From NCBI GenBank assembly GCA_021785655.1, contig JAJYET010000021.1, positions 1 through 40,361 of the forward strand: a stretch of 40,361 bases of DNA, written 5' to 3'. This DNA comes from a bacterium. GTDB taxonomy: Bacteria > Chloroflexota > Dormibacteria > Aeolococcales > Bog-877. Of the stretch, positions 14,940 through 22,872 are shown in pieces (positions within the stretch are counted from its first letter, which is position 1; every line of letters begins with the position of its first letter). The notes below the pieces were generated by a model. It saw nothing but the letters and a program-made list of their open reading frames with translations, was not told the DNA's origin and searched no databases. The position numbers were made by a program, and so were the translations under genes.

Positions 14940-17555
14940 TTACCTTCCGCTTCCCGTGTCGCCCCGGAGGACCCGCAGAGCCCCCCGGAGGGGGTCGAAG
15001 TGCCGGTCGGCCACCCGCTCCTTGAGCGGGATGATCGCGTTGTCGGTGATCTGGATGTGCTCCGGGCAGACCTCGGTGCAGCACTTGGTGATGTTGCAAT
15101 AGGCGAGGCCACCCTCTCCGTAAAGCTGGGGCAGGCGGTTCAGCACGTCTTTGGGGTGCATCTCCAGCGACGCCATCCGCACCATGAAGCGGGGACCGAA
15201 GAAGCGCCCCGTACCGTCGTGCTCCCGCAGCACATGGCACACGTCCTGGCAGAGGAAGCACTCGATGCAGCGGCGCTGCTCGATGACCCGCTCGATGTCG
15301 CGCTGCTGAATGTCGAAGGGCGCCACCTCACCGGGCGCCGGGGTGAAGGGCTGGATCTTGCGGTTGACCTCGTAGTTCCAGCTCACGTCGGTCACCAGGT
15401 CCTCCACCTTGGGGAAGACCTGCATGGGCTGCACGATCACCTCCTTGGAGAGGGCGAGCACCTCGTCGACCCTGGTCTTGCACATCAGTGACGGCCGCCC
15501 GTTGATCTCGGCACTGCAGGAGCCGCACTTGGCGGCCTTGCAATTCCAGCGGCAGGCCAAATCGCCGGCCAGGTTGGCCTGGATCCAGTGGATGCCGTCC
15601 AGCACCACCATGCCCTCCACCACTGGCACGCGGTAGTGCTGGAAGGCGCCGCCCGAGGCGTCTCCCCGCCAGACCCGGAAGGTGACCTCCCGGTCCGTCT
15701 CCCCGTCCTCGTAGGCGATGCGCAGCTTCTTGGGCAGCTCCTCGTCGGGTGAAATCTCCGGCTGGGGAGCGGGCTGCCCCTTCTGGCGTGCCCGCAGTTT
15801 GGCCTCGGCGGCGTCGGCCACCGCGGTCGCCGCCACCCGGGTCTGGCCAGCGGCCAGCTCCGCCAGCCTCTCCGGCATGGGGTCCAGTGGGCGCTGAGCC
15901 ACCTCCATGTGGCCACCTCCACCCACCCTGGTCACGAAGTTCACATGCCCCAGCTCCTCGTCGCGGTCCGGGTAGTCCAACCGCCACTGCGACCCCCGGC
16001 TCTCGCGGCGCTCCAAGGCGGAGCGGACGATGGCTTCGCTCACGGTGAGCATGAAGAGGTCATCACGAGCGGTGCTGAAGCCTGGGTTGTAGGCTCGGTC
16101 GCCCAGCACCCTGATCCTCCCCGCCCGCTCCTTCAGCTCGAGAATCCTCTCCAAAGCTTCCCGCAGCGACTCCTCGGTCCGGGCGATGGCCGCCCCGGCC
16201 TGCATGGCCTCCTGCAGCTCTCGGTGCAGCCGGTAGGGGTCCTCCCCCTCCCCGCCGGACAGCGGGCGCAGCAAGATCCGCCGCTCCTCCTCGATCTGGC
16301 CCTCGTCAACCGCGGGGAGCTGCGGCAGCCTCTTGGCGTATTCGGCGGCGGCCTCTCCCGCGCGCTTGCCGAACACCAGGATGTCGCCCAGGGAGTTCCC
16401 GCCCAGCCGGTTGGCGCCGTGGAGGCCGGCCGCCACCTCGCCGGCGGCGTACAGCCCGGGCACGGTGGTGGCGGCGGTCTCGGCCTCCACGTTCACGCCC
16501 CCCATGGTGTAGTGGATCGTGGGGGCCACCTCCATCGGCTCCTTGGTGATGTCGACCCCGGCCAGGCTGTGGAACTGCTCGTACATGGACGGCAGCCGCC
16601 GACGGATGGTCTCGGCCCCCAGGTGGGTCACGTCCAGGAAGGCTCCCCCATGAGGCGAGCCACGCCCAGCCTGGACCTCCTTGAAGATGGAGCGCGCCAC
16701 CACGTCGCGGGAGGAGAGGTCCTTCTTCACCGGGTCGTAGCGCTCCATGAAGCGCTCGCCCAGAGAGTTGCGCAGTATGCCGCCCTCTCCCCGGACCGCC
16801 TCGGTGACCAGGATCCCCCTCGCGCCCGGTGGCCACACCATCCCCGTGGGGTGGAACTGGACGAACTCCATGTCCTTCAGCTCGGCGCCGGCCTCGTAGG
16901 CCATGGCCGCCCCGTCCCCGGTCCCCTCCCAGGAGTTGGAGGTGATGCGGTACATCCGGCCCCACCCCCCGGTGGCCAGTACGACCGCCTTGGCCCGAAT
17001 GGTGGTGAACTCCCCATCCGCCCGCTGGTACCCGGTGGCCCCGGCGATCCGGTCACCATCCTTCAGCAACCGGGTCATGGTGGTCTCCATGTGGACCGTC
17101 ACCCCCTCCTGATGGACCATGCGGTCCTGGCAGGTGCGGATGAGTTCCAATCCGGTCCGGTCACCGATGTGCGCCAGGCGGCGCCAGGAATGGGCGCCGA
17201 AGGCCCGCTGGCTGATCTTGCCCTGCTTGGTGCGGTCGAACACCCCGCCCCATTGCTCCAACTCGATGACCCGGTCGATCACCTCGTGGGCGTACAGCTC
17301 CACCATGCGCCAGTTGTTCATCATCGCCCCGCCGCGCATGGTGTCCCCGAAGTGGGTCTGCCAGGAGTCCTCGGGGTCCACGTTGCCCAACGCGGCGGCG
17401 ATCCCGCCCTCGGCCATCACTGTGTGGGCCTTGCCCAAGAGGGACTTGCAGACCACCCCCACGGAGCAGCCCGCCTGGGCGGCGGCGATGGCCGCCCGCA
17501 TCCCCGCCCCTCCGGCCCCCAGGACCAGTACGTCGTACTCCGCCTCTGCGGCCAT
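14940..17555 (-). CDS. sdhAB: Fused succinate dehydrogenase flavoprotein and iron-sulfur subunit (SdhA-SdhB)
   Basis: One 871-residue polypeptide holds both catalytic subunits. The SdhA part (about 1-575) has the GAGGAGMRAA FAD loop, His44 in AHTVMAEGG (the site of covalent flavin), HPTGM and the EAVRGEG arginine of the dicarboxylate site. An Ala/Gln/Pro-rich linker (about 575-610) follows. The SdhB part (about 611-871) has the [2Fe-2S] cysteines in CKAAKCGSC plus a Cys 12 residues later, the [4Fe-4S] motif CIECFLCQDVC, and CNITKCCTEVCP for the third cluster. No stop or frameshift interrupts the join. The order sdhC-sdhA-sdhB without sdhD matches mycobacterial Sdh1. The ATG at 17555 is preceded by GAGGAGGGGAGG, 10 nt after the sdhC stop. 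Confidence 0.95.
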   Translation of the reverse strand: MAAEAEYDVLVLGAGGAGMRAAIAAAQAGCSVGVVCKSLLGKAHTVMAEGGIAAALGNVDPEDSWQTHFGDTMRGGAMMNNWRMVELYAHEVIDRVIELEQWGGVFDRTKQGKISQRAFGAHSWRRLAHIGDRTGLELIRTCQDRMVHQEGVTVHMETTMTRLLKDGDRIAGATGYQRADGEFTTIRAKAVVLATGGWGRMYRITSNSWEGTGDGAAMAYEAGAELKDMEFVQFHPTGMVWPPGARGILVTEAVRGEGGILRNSLGERFMERYDPVKKDLSSRDVVARSIFKEVQAGRGSPHGGAFLDVTHLGAETIRRRLPSMYEQFHSLAGVDITKEPMEVAPTIHYTMGGVNVEAETAATTVPGLYAAGEVAAGLHGANRLGGNSLGDILVFGKRAGEAAAEYAKRLPQLPAVDEGQIEEERRILLRPLSGGEGEDPYRLHRELQEAMQAGAAIARTEESLREALERILELKERAGRIRVLGDRAYNPGFSTARDDLFMLTVSEAIVRSALERRESRGSQWRLDYPDRDEELGHVNFVTRVGGGGHMEVAQRPLDPMPERLAELAAGQTRVAATAVADAAEAKLRARQKGQPAPQPEISPDEELPKKLRIAYEDGETDREVTFRVWRGDASGGAFQHYRVPVVEGMVVLDGIHWIQANLAGDLACRWNCKAAKCGSCSAEINGRPSLMCKTRVDEVLALSKEVIVQPMQVFPKVEDLVTDVSWNYEVNRKIQPFTPAPGEVAPFDIQQRDIERVIEQRRCIECFLCQDVCHVLREHDGTGRFFGPRFMVRMASLEMHPKDVLNRLPQLYGEGGLAYCNITKCCTEVCPEHIQITDNAIIPLKERVADRHFDPLRGALRVLRGDTGSGR

Positions 17556-17565
17556 CCTCCCCTCC

Positions 17566-18342
17566 TCAGAAGCCGAGATGCGGGTCGTGGATGACCCCGT
17601 ACTGCAAAAGACGGATGTAAAGGTCGGTGGCGATGAGGGTGAAGAGGCTGATCCAGGCGAAGGTGGAGTGGCGGGCGTTGAGCCAGCTGACCCCCCGCCA
17701 GGCGCGGTGCCGCTGCCGTCCTCCGAGGGCGCAGCTGAAGCAGTCCATCCCTCCGCCGACCAGGTGGCGGAGGGAGTGGCAGCCAAAGGTGTAGCCGGTG
17801 AGGAAGACGATGTTCACCAGCATGAGCGCGGTGCCCAGGCCGAATCCCAGGTGGCCGTGGTACCAGAAGGAGTTGTAGGCGTCGATCCAGAGCACCACCA
17901 CAAAGCCCACCGCGAAGTACATGAGAAAGCGGTGCAGATTGTTGAGCACGAAGGGCAGCCGGCTCTCTCCCCGGTAGGCGGCGCCCCTGCCGGTCGGCGA
18001 GGCTCCGGTGAGGAGCTGGGGCTCGCGGATCGCGCATCCCGGAGGGTCGGCGAAGAAGGATCGGTAATAGGCCTTGCGGTAGTAGTAGCAGGTGGCCCGG
18101 AATCCCAGCGGGATGTAGAAGATGAAGAGGGCCGGCGAGGCCGGGGTCCTCCCCACCGCCACCTGCGGGGAGTAGAACGGCGACAGGTATTGATGGAACT
18201 GGTCGGAGTGGAAGAAGACTATGGTCCAGAGGCTGTAGATCCCGAAGATGGTGAGCCAGGTGACGACGTTGGCCGGGTAGATCCACCAGCGGTCCTGGCG
18301 GCGGACGTCGGCCGCGGACGGCGAGGAGAGGCTGGCTGCCAT
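17566..18342 (-). CDS. sdhC: Succinate dehydrogenase membrane cytochrome b subunit (Sdh1-type SdhC)
   Basis: A 258-residue membrane anchor with about five hydrophobic helices. It probably passes electrons from the fused SdhAB protein to menaquinone. 'FRATCYYYRKAYYRSFF' (about 81-97) is typical of the large actinobacterial SdhC subunits. The segment near 188-204 (CHSLRH, then CFSC) has two Cys-containing pairs and His residues, reminiscent of the ligands of the membrane-embedded Rieske-type cluster described for mycobacterial Sdh1. Other conserved His (e.g. His137 in NNLHRF) may bind haem. Its ATG overlaps the mdh stop (TGATG), and sdhAB starts 10 nt later, so all three are one operon. There is no sdhD. 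Confidence 0.88.
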   Translation of the reverse strand: MAASLSSPSAADVRRQDRWWIYPANVVTWLTIFGIYSLWTIVFFHSDQFHQYLSPFYSPQVAVGRTPASPALFIFYIPLGFRATCYYYRKAYYRSFFADPPGCAIREPQLLTGASPTGRGAAYRGESRLPFVLNNLHRFLMYFAVGFVVVLWIDAYNSFWYHGHLGFGLGTALMLVNIVFLTGYTFGCHSLRHLVGGGMDCFSCALGGRQRHRAWRGVSWLNARHSTFAWISLFTLIATDLYIRLLQYGVIHDPHLGF

Positions 18343-19265
18343 CAGCCCAGCACCGCCGTCACTTCACGGACGGCGGCCGCGGACCGCTCCAGCTCCTCTC
18401 TCTCGGACCGGGTCAGCTCCACCTCGAGGACATCCTGGACCCCGCCGGCTCCGAGCTTGACCGGGACCCCCATCACCACCCCGCTCAGCCCGTACTCCCC
18501 CTCCAGGCGGATGGCGCAGGGCAGGACCAGGCCGCGGTCCCGAAGGACGGCCTCCACCATCTGGGCCACCGCGGCGGCCGGGGCATAGTAGGCGGAGCCG
18601 GTCTTGAGCAGCTTCACCACCTCCGCGCCCCCGTCCCGGGTCCGCTGCACGATCTCCTCCAGCCTCCCCTCCGGGATGAGTCGCCCCACCGGTACCCCGG
18701 CCACGCTGGTCACCCCCCTGAGCGGCACCATGGTGTCCCCGTGCCCACCGAGCACGTAGGCCTCCACGCTGCGGACGGAGACCCCCAGTTCGGCGGCCAA
18801 GAAGGAGCGGAACCGGGCCGTGTCCAGCACCCCGGCCATCCCGATCACCCGGCGACGGTCCAGGCCGCTGGCCCGGATGGCGAGCTCGGTCATGACGTCG
18901 AGGGGATTGGTCACCATCACCAGCACCGCCTCCGGGGAGTGCCGCACGACCTGCTCCACAACCGGGGCCACGATCTGGGCATTGGCGCTGATCAGGTCAT
19001 CCCGGCTCATCCCCGGCTTGCGGGCCAGGCCAGAGGTGACCACCACCACCTGGGACCCCTCGGTGATCGCCATGTCGGTGGAGCCCACCACCGAGCTGTC
19101 GTATCCCACCACCGGGGCCGCCTCGCGAAGGTCCAGGGCCTTCCCCTCGGCCAGCCCCTCCACCACGTCCACGAGCGCTACGTCGACGAGATCCATCTCG
19201 GCCAGTCGCTGGGCCGTGGTGGCCCCCACGTTTCCCGCGCCGATCACCGAAACCTTCTGCCTCAT
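18342..19265 (-). CDS. mdh: Malate dehydrogenase
   Basis: A 307-residue LDH-like malate dehydrogenase that interconverts malate and oxaloacetate with NAD in the TCA cycle. The NAD-binding loop GAGNVGATT is at 9-17. An acidic residue follows beta-2 ('VALVDVVEG'), favouring NAD over NADP. 'ARKPGMSRDDL' carries the substrate-specificity arginines that mark malate rather than lactate use. 'NPLDVMT' and the catalytic His in 'GGHGDTMVPL' are present. The ATG at 19265 has GGGGAGG at good spacing. The stop overlaps the sdhC start, which links two consecutive TCA enzymes that act on neighbouring substrates. Confidence 0.95.
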   Translation of the reverse strand: MRQKVSVIGAGNVGATTAQRLAEMDLVDVALVDVVEGLAEGKALDLREAAPVVGYDSSVVGSTDMAITEGSQVVVVTSGLARKPGMSRDDLISANAQIVAPVVEQVVRHSPEAVLVMVTNPLDVMTELAIRASGLDRRRVIGMAGVLDTARFRSFLAAELGVSVRSVEAYVLGGHGDTMVPLRGVTSVAGVPVGRLIPEGRLEEIVQRTRDGGAEVVKLLKTGSAYYAPAAAVAQMVEAVLRDRGLVLPCAIRLEGEYGLSGVVMGVPVKLGAGGVQDVLEVELTRSEREELERSAAAVREVTAVLG

Positions 19266-19308
19266 CGGACCTCCCCTGCCCGGGCATGAGCCCACCCCAA
19301 TGCGGAAA

Positions 19309-19344
19309 CCGACTCCATTCTAGGCAGTCGGACCTGGGCCGACT
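19309..19344. promoter_or_regulatory. Alternating CCGACT/AGTCGG inverted repeats and -10 before mdh
   Basis: Between ppa and mdh lie CCGACT (19309-19314), AGTCGG (19326-19331) and CCGACT (19339-19344). The middle copy can pair with either neighbour. One stem would have a 7-nt loop just after the ppa stop, the other an 11-nt loop. On the minus strand TAGAAT (19322-19317), a good -10, lies inside the second loop. The arrangement could be an operator over the mdh promoter, or alternative RNA hairpins. No U-run follows, so a classic terminator is not supported. Confidence 0.4.
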
Positions 19345-19842
19345 TCAGCCGGCCGACTCCCCCAGCCGTCGCCGGCAGTCCAGGATCGACCTCCAGGCCG
19401 CATCCCGACCCTCCCAGCCCCCAACGGAGACCTCCTTGGAATCCTCGAGGCGCTTGTAGGTCTCGAAGAAAATCTCGATCTCCCGCAGCCAGTGGGGAGC
19501 CAGGTCGCTCAGCTCGCGGATCTCGTCGAAACGGGGATCCGAGGCCGCGACGCAGAGCACCTTGACGTCCTTCCCGTTCTCATCCGCCATGTGCAGGAGC
19601 CCGATCGGCCGGGCCGGGACCGCGCAGCCCGGGAAGGTCCCCTCCTCGACCACCACCAGGGCGTCCAGGGGATCGCCGTCCTCCGCCAGCGTGTTGGGGA
19701 TAAACCCGTAGTCGGTGGGATAGTGGACCGAGGAGTGCAGCACCCGGTCCAAACGGATCCGGTGGGTGGTGTGGTCCATCTCGTACTTGTTGCGGCTCCC
19801 CCGGGGGATCTCCACCACCACCTCGACGTCCTCTCCGTCCAC
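19345..19842 (-). CDS. ppa: Inorganic pyrophosphatase (family I)
   Basis: A 165-residue soluble family I pyrophosphatase, which hydrolyses PPi to phosphate with Mg2+ and so drives biosynthetic reactions. The signature region is complete: 'EIPRGSRNKYE', 'YPTDYGFIPNT' and the metal-binding 'DGDPLDALVV' with three aspartates, then 'KDVKVLCV'. The length is normal for bacterial enzymes. I chose the GTG at 19842 because AGGGGGGGAA precedes it and the protein then begins like its relatives. An in-frame GTG at 19863 would add seven residues and overlap the deacetylase gene. It follows that gene by 8 nt, so the two may be co-transcribed despite unrelated roles. Confidence 0.95.
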   Translation of the reverse strand: MDGEDVEVVVEIPRGSRNKYEMDHTTHRIRLDRVLHSSVHYPTDYGFIPNTLAEDGDPLDALVVVEEGTFPGCAVPARPIGLLHMADENGKDVKVLCVAASDPRFDEIRELSDLAPHWLREIEIFFETYKRLEDSKEVSVGGWEGRDAAWRSILDCRRRLGESAG

Positions 19843-19850
19843 TTCCCCCC

Positions 19851-21167
19851 CTAGGAGAGCCACGGGCCGAGAGCGGCTCCCGCCTCATTGGGATTCATCC
19901 GGACCCGGGGCATCTGCCAGATCTCGCCGGTGGCCTGAGCCGCGGAGTCCACTCGAGCATCCACCGCTCCCCCGACGTAGCCGAGCTGACCCAACTCCTG
20001 GAACAGAGTCGTCTCGGCCGGCCCGCTCTGCGAGGCGGTGGAGAACGGCCACGGGCCGCTGTAGGCGATGAACTGGACTGGAACTCCGGTCTGGGCCGCG
20101 ATGGCGGCCCCGGTCTGCCCGGCCAGCTGCTGGACCTCCGAGCTGGGAAGGCCCCAGAGGGGGGTGTTGTCGAAGAGGGTGTGGTCCTCGATCCAGAATC
20201 CGGTGGTGGCCAGCTGATCGATCTGCGCCCAGGTGAGGTAGTGCTGGGGATTGGTGCCCGCGCGGGTGGTGACGTACCTGCCCACCAGGCCGCTGGGGAC
20301 GAAGAAGGTGGCCGTGTAACCATAGTTCCGGAGGACCGGGACGGCGTTCTGCAGCGGGCTCTCCCGGCCATCGTCGAAGGTGATCGCGACTGGCCTGGAC
20401 GGGAGGGCCAGCCCGTACAGGAGGAAGTCCGCCAGCCGGGTGAGTGAGATGGCGTGGGCGCCGGCCGAGGAGAGGTAGGCCATCTGGCCTGCGAACTGCG
20501 ACGGGGTCACGGTGAGCCCGTACTCCAGATCGTATGCGTAAGTACTGTTCCATTGGGCGGGATTCGGGAACGGAGCCACCACGTGGTACATGAGGATGGG
20601 GACCGAGGCGGTCTCCGTGGGGGGAGATGGTGGCACGATGACCGGCGCATCGATTGAGCCGGGCCCCTCCCCCACCACCAGCGGGGGACCTGAGGCTTGG
20701 GGCACGAGCATCAGCTCAAGCTTGGAGTAGTCGGTGGCCACCCCCGCCGGTAGGACCTGTGCCGGTGAGCTGAACTCGACCCGGACCGGGACGGCGTAGG
20801 CGCCCGCCACCTGCACTTGGGGGTCCTCCCTGTCGACCCAGGTGGAGGATGGCGTCGGCGCTCCCATCTGGAACCCCGTCACGGCCGCCGCCCCCCGGAA
20901 CTTGGTGGTGAGGAAGGCGGTCCGGGCGGCCTCGGATGGCCACATCGCCCTCGCTTGAGGCGCCAGCTCGTTCCACTGAGCTGGGTAGTTGTTGGCCACC
21001 ATCTGGCTCATGAAGGTGTGGGCGGCCGCCTCCACCAGCTGGGTCACGGAGGGTGGGGTGGGCGAGGCGGTGGGCCGAGGCCTGGTGGCGGCGGGCTGCC
21101 CGCATCCGGCCAGCAGCGCCACCACCGCGAGGCCGACGACCGCCGAAGGAGCCACCCGCACCCGCAT
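19851..21167 (-). CDS. Polysaccharide deacetylase lipoprotein
   Basis: A 438-residue predicted lipoprotein. The signal peptide ends in LLAGC (Cys22), followed by a Pro/Thr-rich spacer. An N-terminal region of about 150 residues is unassigned, perhaps an NTF2-like or binding domain. The NodB/CE4 domain begins at 'VPILMYHVV' and has 'AITFDDGRE' (the catalytic Asp and metal Asp), 'TATFFVPSG' and 'IEDHTLFD' with the metal-ligand His. It probably removes N- or O-acetyl groups from a cell-wall or capsule glycan outside the membrane. It starts 9 nt after the glycosyltransferase gene, which implies joint expression. The acetylated substrate is unknown. Confidence 0.9.
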   Translation of the reverse strand: MRVRVAPSAVVGLAVVALLAGCGQPAATRPRPTASPTPPSVTQLVEAAAHTFMSQMVANNYPAQWNELAPQARAMWPSEAARTAFLTTKFRGAAAVTGFQMGAPTPSSTWVDREDPQVQVAGAYAVPVRVEFSSPAQVLPAGVATDYSKLELMLVPQASGPPLVVGEGPGSIDAPVIVPPSPPTETASVPILMYHVVAPFPNPAQWNSTYAYDLEYGLTVTPSQFAGQMAYLSSAGAHAISLTRLADFLLYGLALPSRPVAITFDDGRESPLQNAVPVLRNYGYTATFFVPSGLVGRYVTTRAGTNPQHYLTWAQIDQLATTGFWIEDHTLFDNTPLWGLPSSEVQQLAGQTGAAIAAQTGVPVQFIAYSGPWPFSTASQSGPAETTLFQELGQLGYVGGAVDARVDSAAQATGEIWQMPRVRMNPNEAGAALGPWLS

Positions 21168-21176
21168 GCCCCGATC

Positions 21177-22754
21177 TTAGCCCGGGGCCGGAGCGGGCAC
21201 GGCGCCCACGGCGCGACCTAACCCCACCTGCTGCAGATCGGACTTGAGCAGCCAGAGGGACCCGTCCGAGGAGGTCTCCACCTTGGTGTACAGCCGGTTC
21301 AGGATCGGTTGGAGGGGCCCGTACCCTTGGAGGGCGTCGTTGGTCACCATGATCAGCTCGGGCCGCTCTTGGACGGTTCGCTGAATCAAGCCTGACTGAC
21401 CGAGCCAGTCGAAGTCCTTGTATATGGGCGGTGCCGGCAGCACCGCGTGCACCGGGACCAACAGGTAGGCCCAGCTGTCTGCCGACCAGACCACGGTGCG
21501 AGCACCGCTCAGCCCGTGGGCCCTGATCCAGCGTCCGGCCTGGGCCTCGGCCCGCACCCGGTAGTCGTAGAAGTTCTGGTAGCTGGCCCTGGAGACGACG
21601 CCGGTGGCCCGGCCCACGAACATCGGGTAGTAGAGGACGGTGCGCCCGACCGTGTAGAAGTCGTCGATCGGGAGGTAGGTGGCCATCAGCTGGCCCCAGA
21701 GCGCGGCGCTGAGGAGGGCGCCGGCCACGAGTGGCGCGAACGAGAGCCGCAGCGCTCCCGCCGAGGGCCGGGGCAGCCTGCCCACCACGAGCGCCAAGGG
21801 CACCACGGCGGGCAGGAGATGAAAGGGGTACGGTCGGTTGGGGAGGACGTAGGTCAAGAGGTCCACCCCCAGCCAGGTCCAGATCAGGACCGAGCGCGGA
21901 TCCCGCTTCCGGGCCACCACCACCCCCAGAACCAGCAGGAGCGCGGCGGCTCCCCGGGGAAGCAGAGTGAGGATGTTGAGGGGGAGGGTGCGTGAGGTGT
22001 AGCCCTCGAAGGAGGTCACCAGGAAGTAGTAGACGTGGCTCGGCCCAGCCCAGAACAGGTAGGGAGCGATCCCCGCCAGGGTCACCACCGCTCCGGCGGC
22101 CAGCAACCTGAGGGCTCCGCGCACGGACCCCGACCGGGGCATCAGCGCCACCAGAAACACCATGGCCAGGAGCGGTGCGGCGGCGGTCTGCTGGATGAGG
22201 CAGGCCAGCCCGAACGCCACCCCTGCCGCCAGTTCCAGCGCCGCCCGCCACCGTCCCCGCTCCGAGAAGGACCGCAGCAGCAGCAGCATCCCGGCAGCCT
22301 CGGGGAAGATGAGGAAGTTCTCCGGGAGCGCCAGTTCGGCGCTGAGAAGGGGCAGCCCGAGCAGAAGGGTGGCGACGACCATCGTCCTGCCCATGCCTCT
22401 CCCCCCCCATTCGCGGCGGACCATCCGCCAGATGACCGCCAGCGTCAGGGCCCCCGCCAGGGTGGAGATGAGGTGCAGCCCGAGCTCGCTGGGGCCGAAC
22501 CAGCTGAGGGCTAGGTCGTAGATCCAGAAGAGGAGTGGGGGCTTGTTGTTCCAGACGGTGAGGTAGAGGACCCGCCCGTGGGCCGCCAGGTAGGCGGTGT
22601 TGGCGTAGCCGGCCTCGTCGGTGTACCAGTGAGGCTCGAACCAGGAGGGAAGTCGGAGCAGAAGGAACAGCACGAGGGATGCGAGCAGCCAACGCCGCTG
22701 GTTGACCTCGCTCCCGGCTCCGAACATGCCGAAGCGAGCTGCGATCTTGCTCAA
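21177..22754 (-). CDS. GT-C glycosyltransferase (ArnT/PMT-like membrane protein)
   Basis: A 525-residue integral membrane glycosyltransferase of the GT39/PMT_2 type, which moves a sugar from a polyprenyl-phosphate donor to an acceptor outside the membrane. The first helix (about 21-37) leads to the catalytic acidic pair in 'WYTDEAGY' (Asp46, Glu47). 'VWNNKPPLLFWIYDL', a family hallmark, follows, then about ten more helices and a soluble C-terminal part of about 130 residues. The start is a TTG preceded by GGAGGAG; a later in-frame ATG at 22727 is an alternative. It is divergent from the epimerase gene and upstream of the deacetylase. The donor and acceptor sugars are not predictable. Confidence 0.88.
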   Translation of the reverse strand: MSKIAARFGMFGAGSEVNQRRWLLASLVLFLLLRLPSWFEPHWYTDEAGYANTAYLAAHGRVLYLTVWNNKPPLLFWIYDLALSWFGPSELGLHLISTLAGALTLAVIWRMVRREWGGRGMGRTMVVATLLLGLPLLSAELALPENFLIFPEAAGMLLLLRSFSERGRWRAALELAAGVAFGLACLIQQTAAAPLLAMVFLVALMPRSGSVRGALRLLAAGAVVTLAGIAPYLFWAGPSHVYYFLVTSFEGYTSRTLPLNILTLLPRGAAALLLVLGVVVARKRDPRSVLIWTWLGVDLLTYVLPNRPYPFHLLPAVVPLALVVGRLPRPSAGALRLSFAPLVAGALLSAALWGQLMATYLPIDDFYTVGRTVLYYPMFVGRATGVVSRASYQNFYDYRVRAEAQAGRWIRAHGLSGARTVVWSADSWAYLLVPVHAVLPAPPIYKDFDWLGQSGLIQRTVQERPELIMVTNDALQGYGPLQPILNRLYTKVETSSDGSLWLLKSDLQQVGLGRAVGAVPAPAPG

Positions 22755-22775
22755 GTCTCCTCCGCCTGCGGTCTC

Positions 22776-22781
22776 ATGCTA
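22776..22781 (-). promoter_or_regulatory. Candidate -10 element for the GT-C/deacetylase unit
   Basis: On the minus strand TAGCAT lies about 21 nt before the TTG at 22754. That allows a short leader that includes the GGAGGAG ribosome site. It is back-to-back with the epimerase promoter in the same 118-nt divergent gap. Confidence 0.4.
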
Positions 22782-22836
22782 TGTGGGGCCTCTGCCCCTC
22801 CGTCCGATTTTCCCACCCCGCTTGACCCCGACGAAC

Positions 22837-22866
22837 TTGGGAGCTGGGGCGCGGCTCCGGTACCAT
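22837..22866 (+). promoter_or_regulatory. Candidate promoter of the epimerase gene, leaderless start
   Basis: TTGGGA (22837-22842), an 18-nt spacer and TACCAT (22861-22866) form a recognisable -35/-10 pair. TACCAT is exactly 6 nt before the GTG at 22873, and no ribosome site is present, so the mRNA would begin at or near the start codon. Confidence 0.5.
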
Positions 22867-22872
22867 GGCCGG

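Noticed and set aside
15909-17594. 561-codon plus-strand frame opposite sdhAB
   Set aside because: Low-complexity Gly/His/Pro-rich shadow of a gene with complete catalytic motifs; long antisense frames are expected at this GC content.
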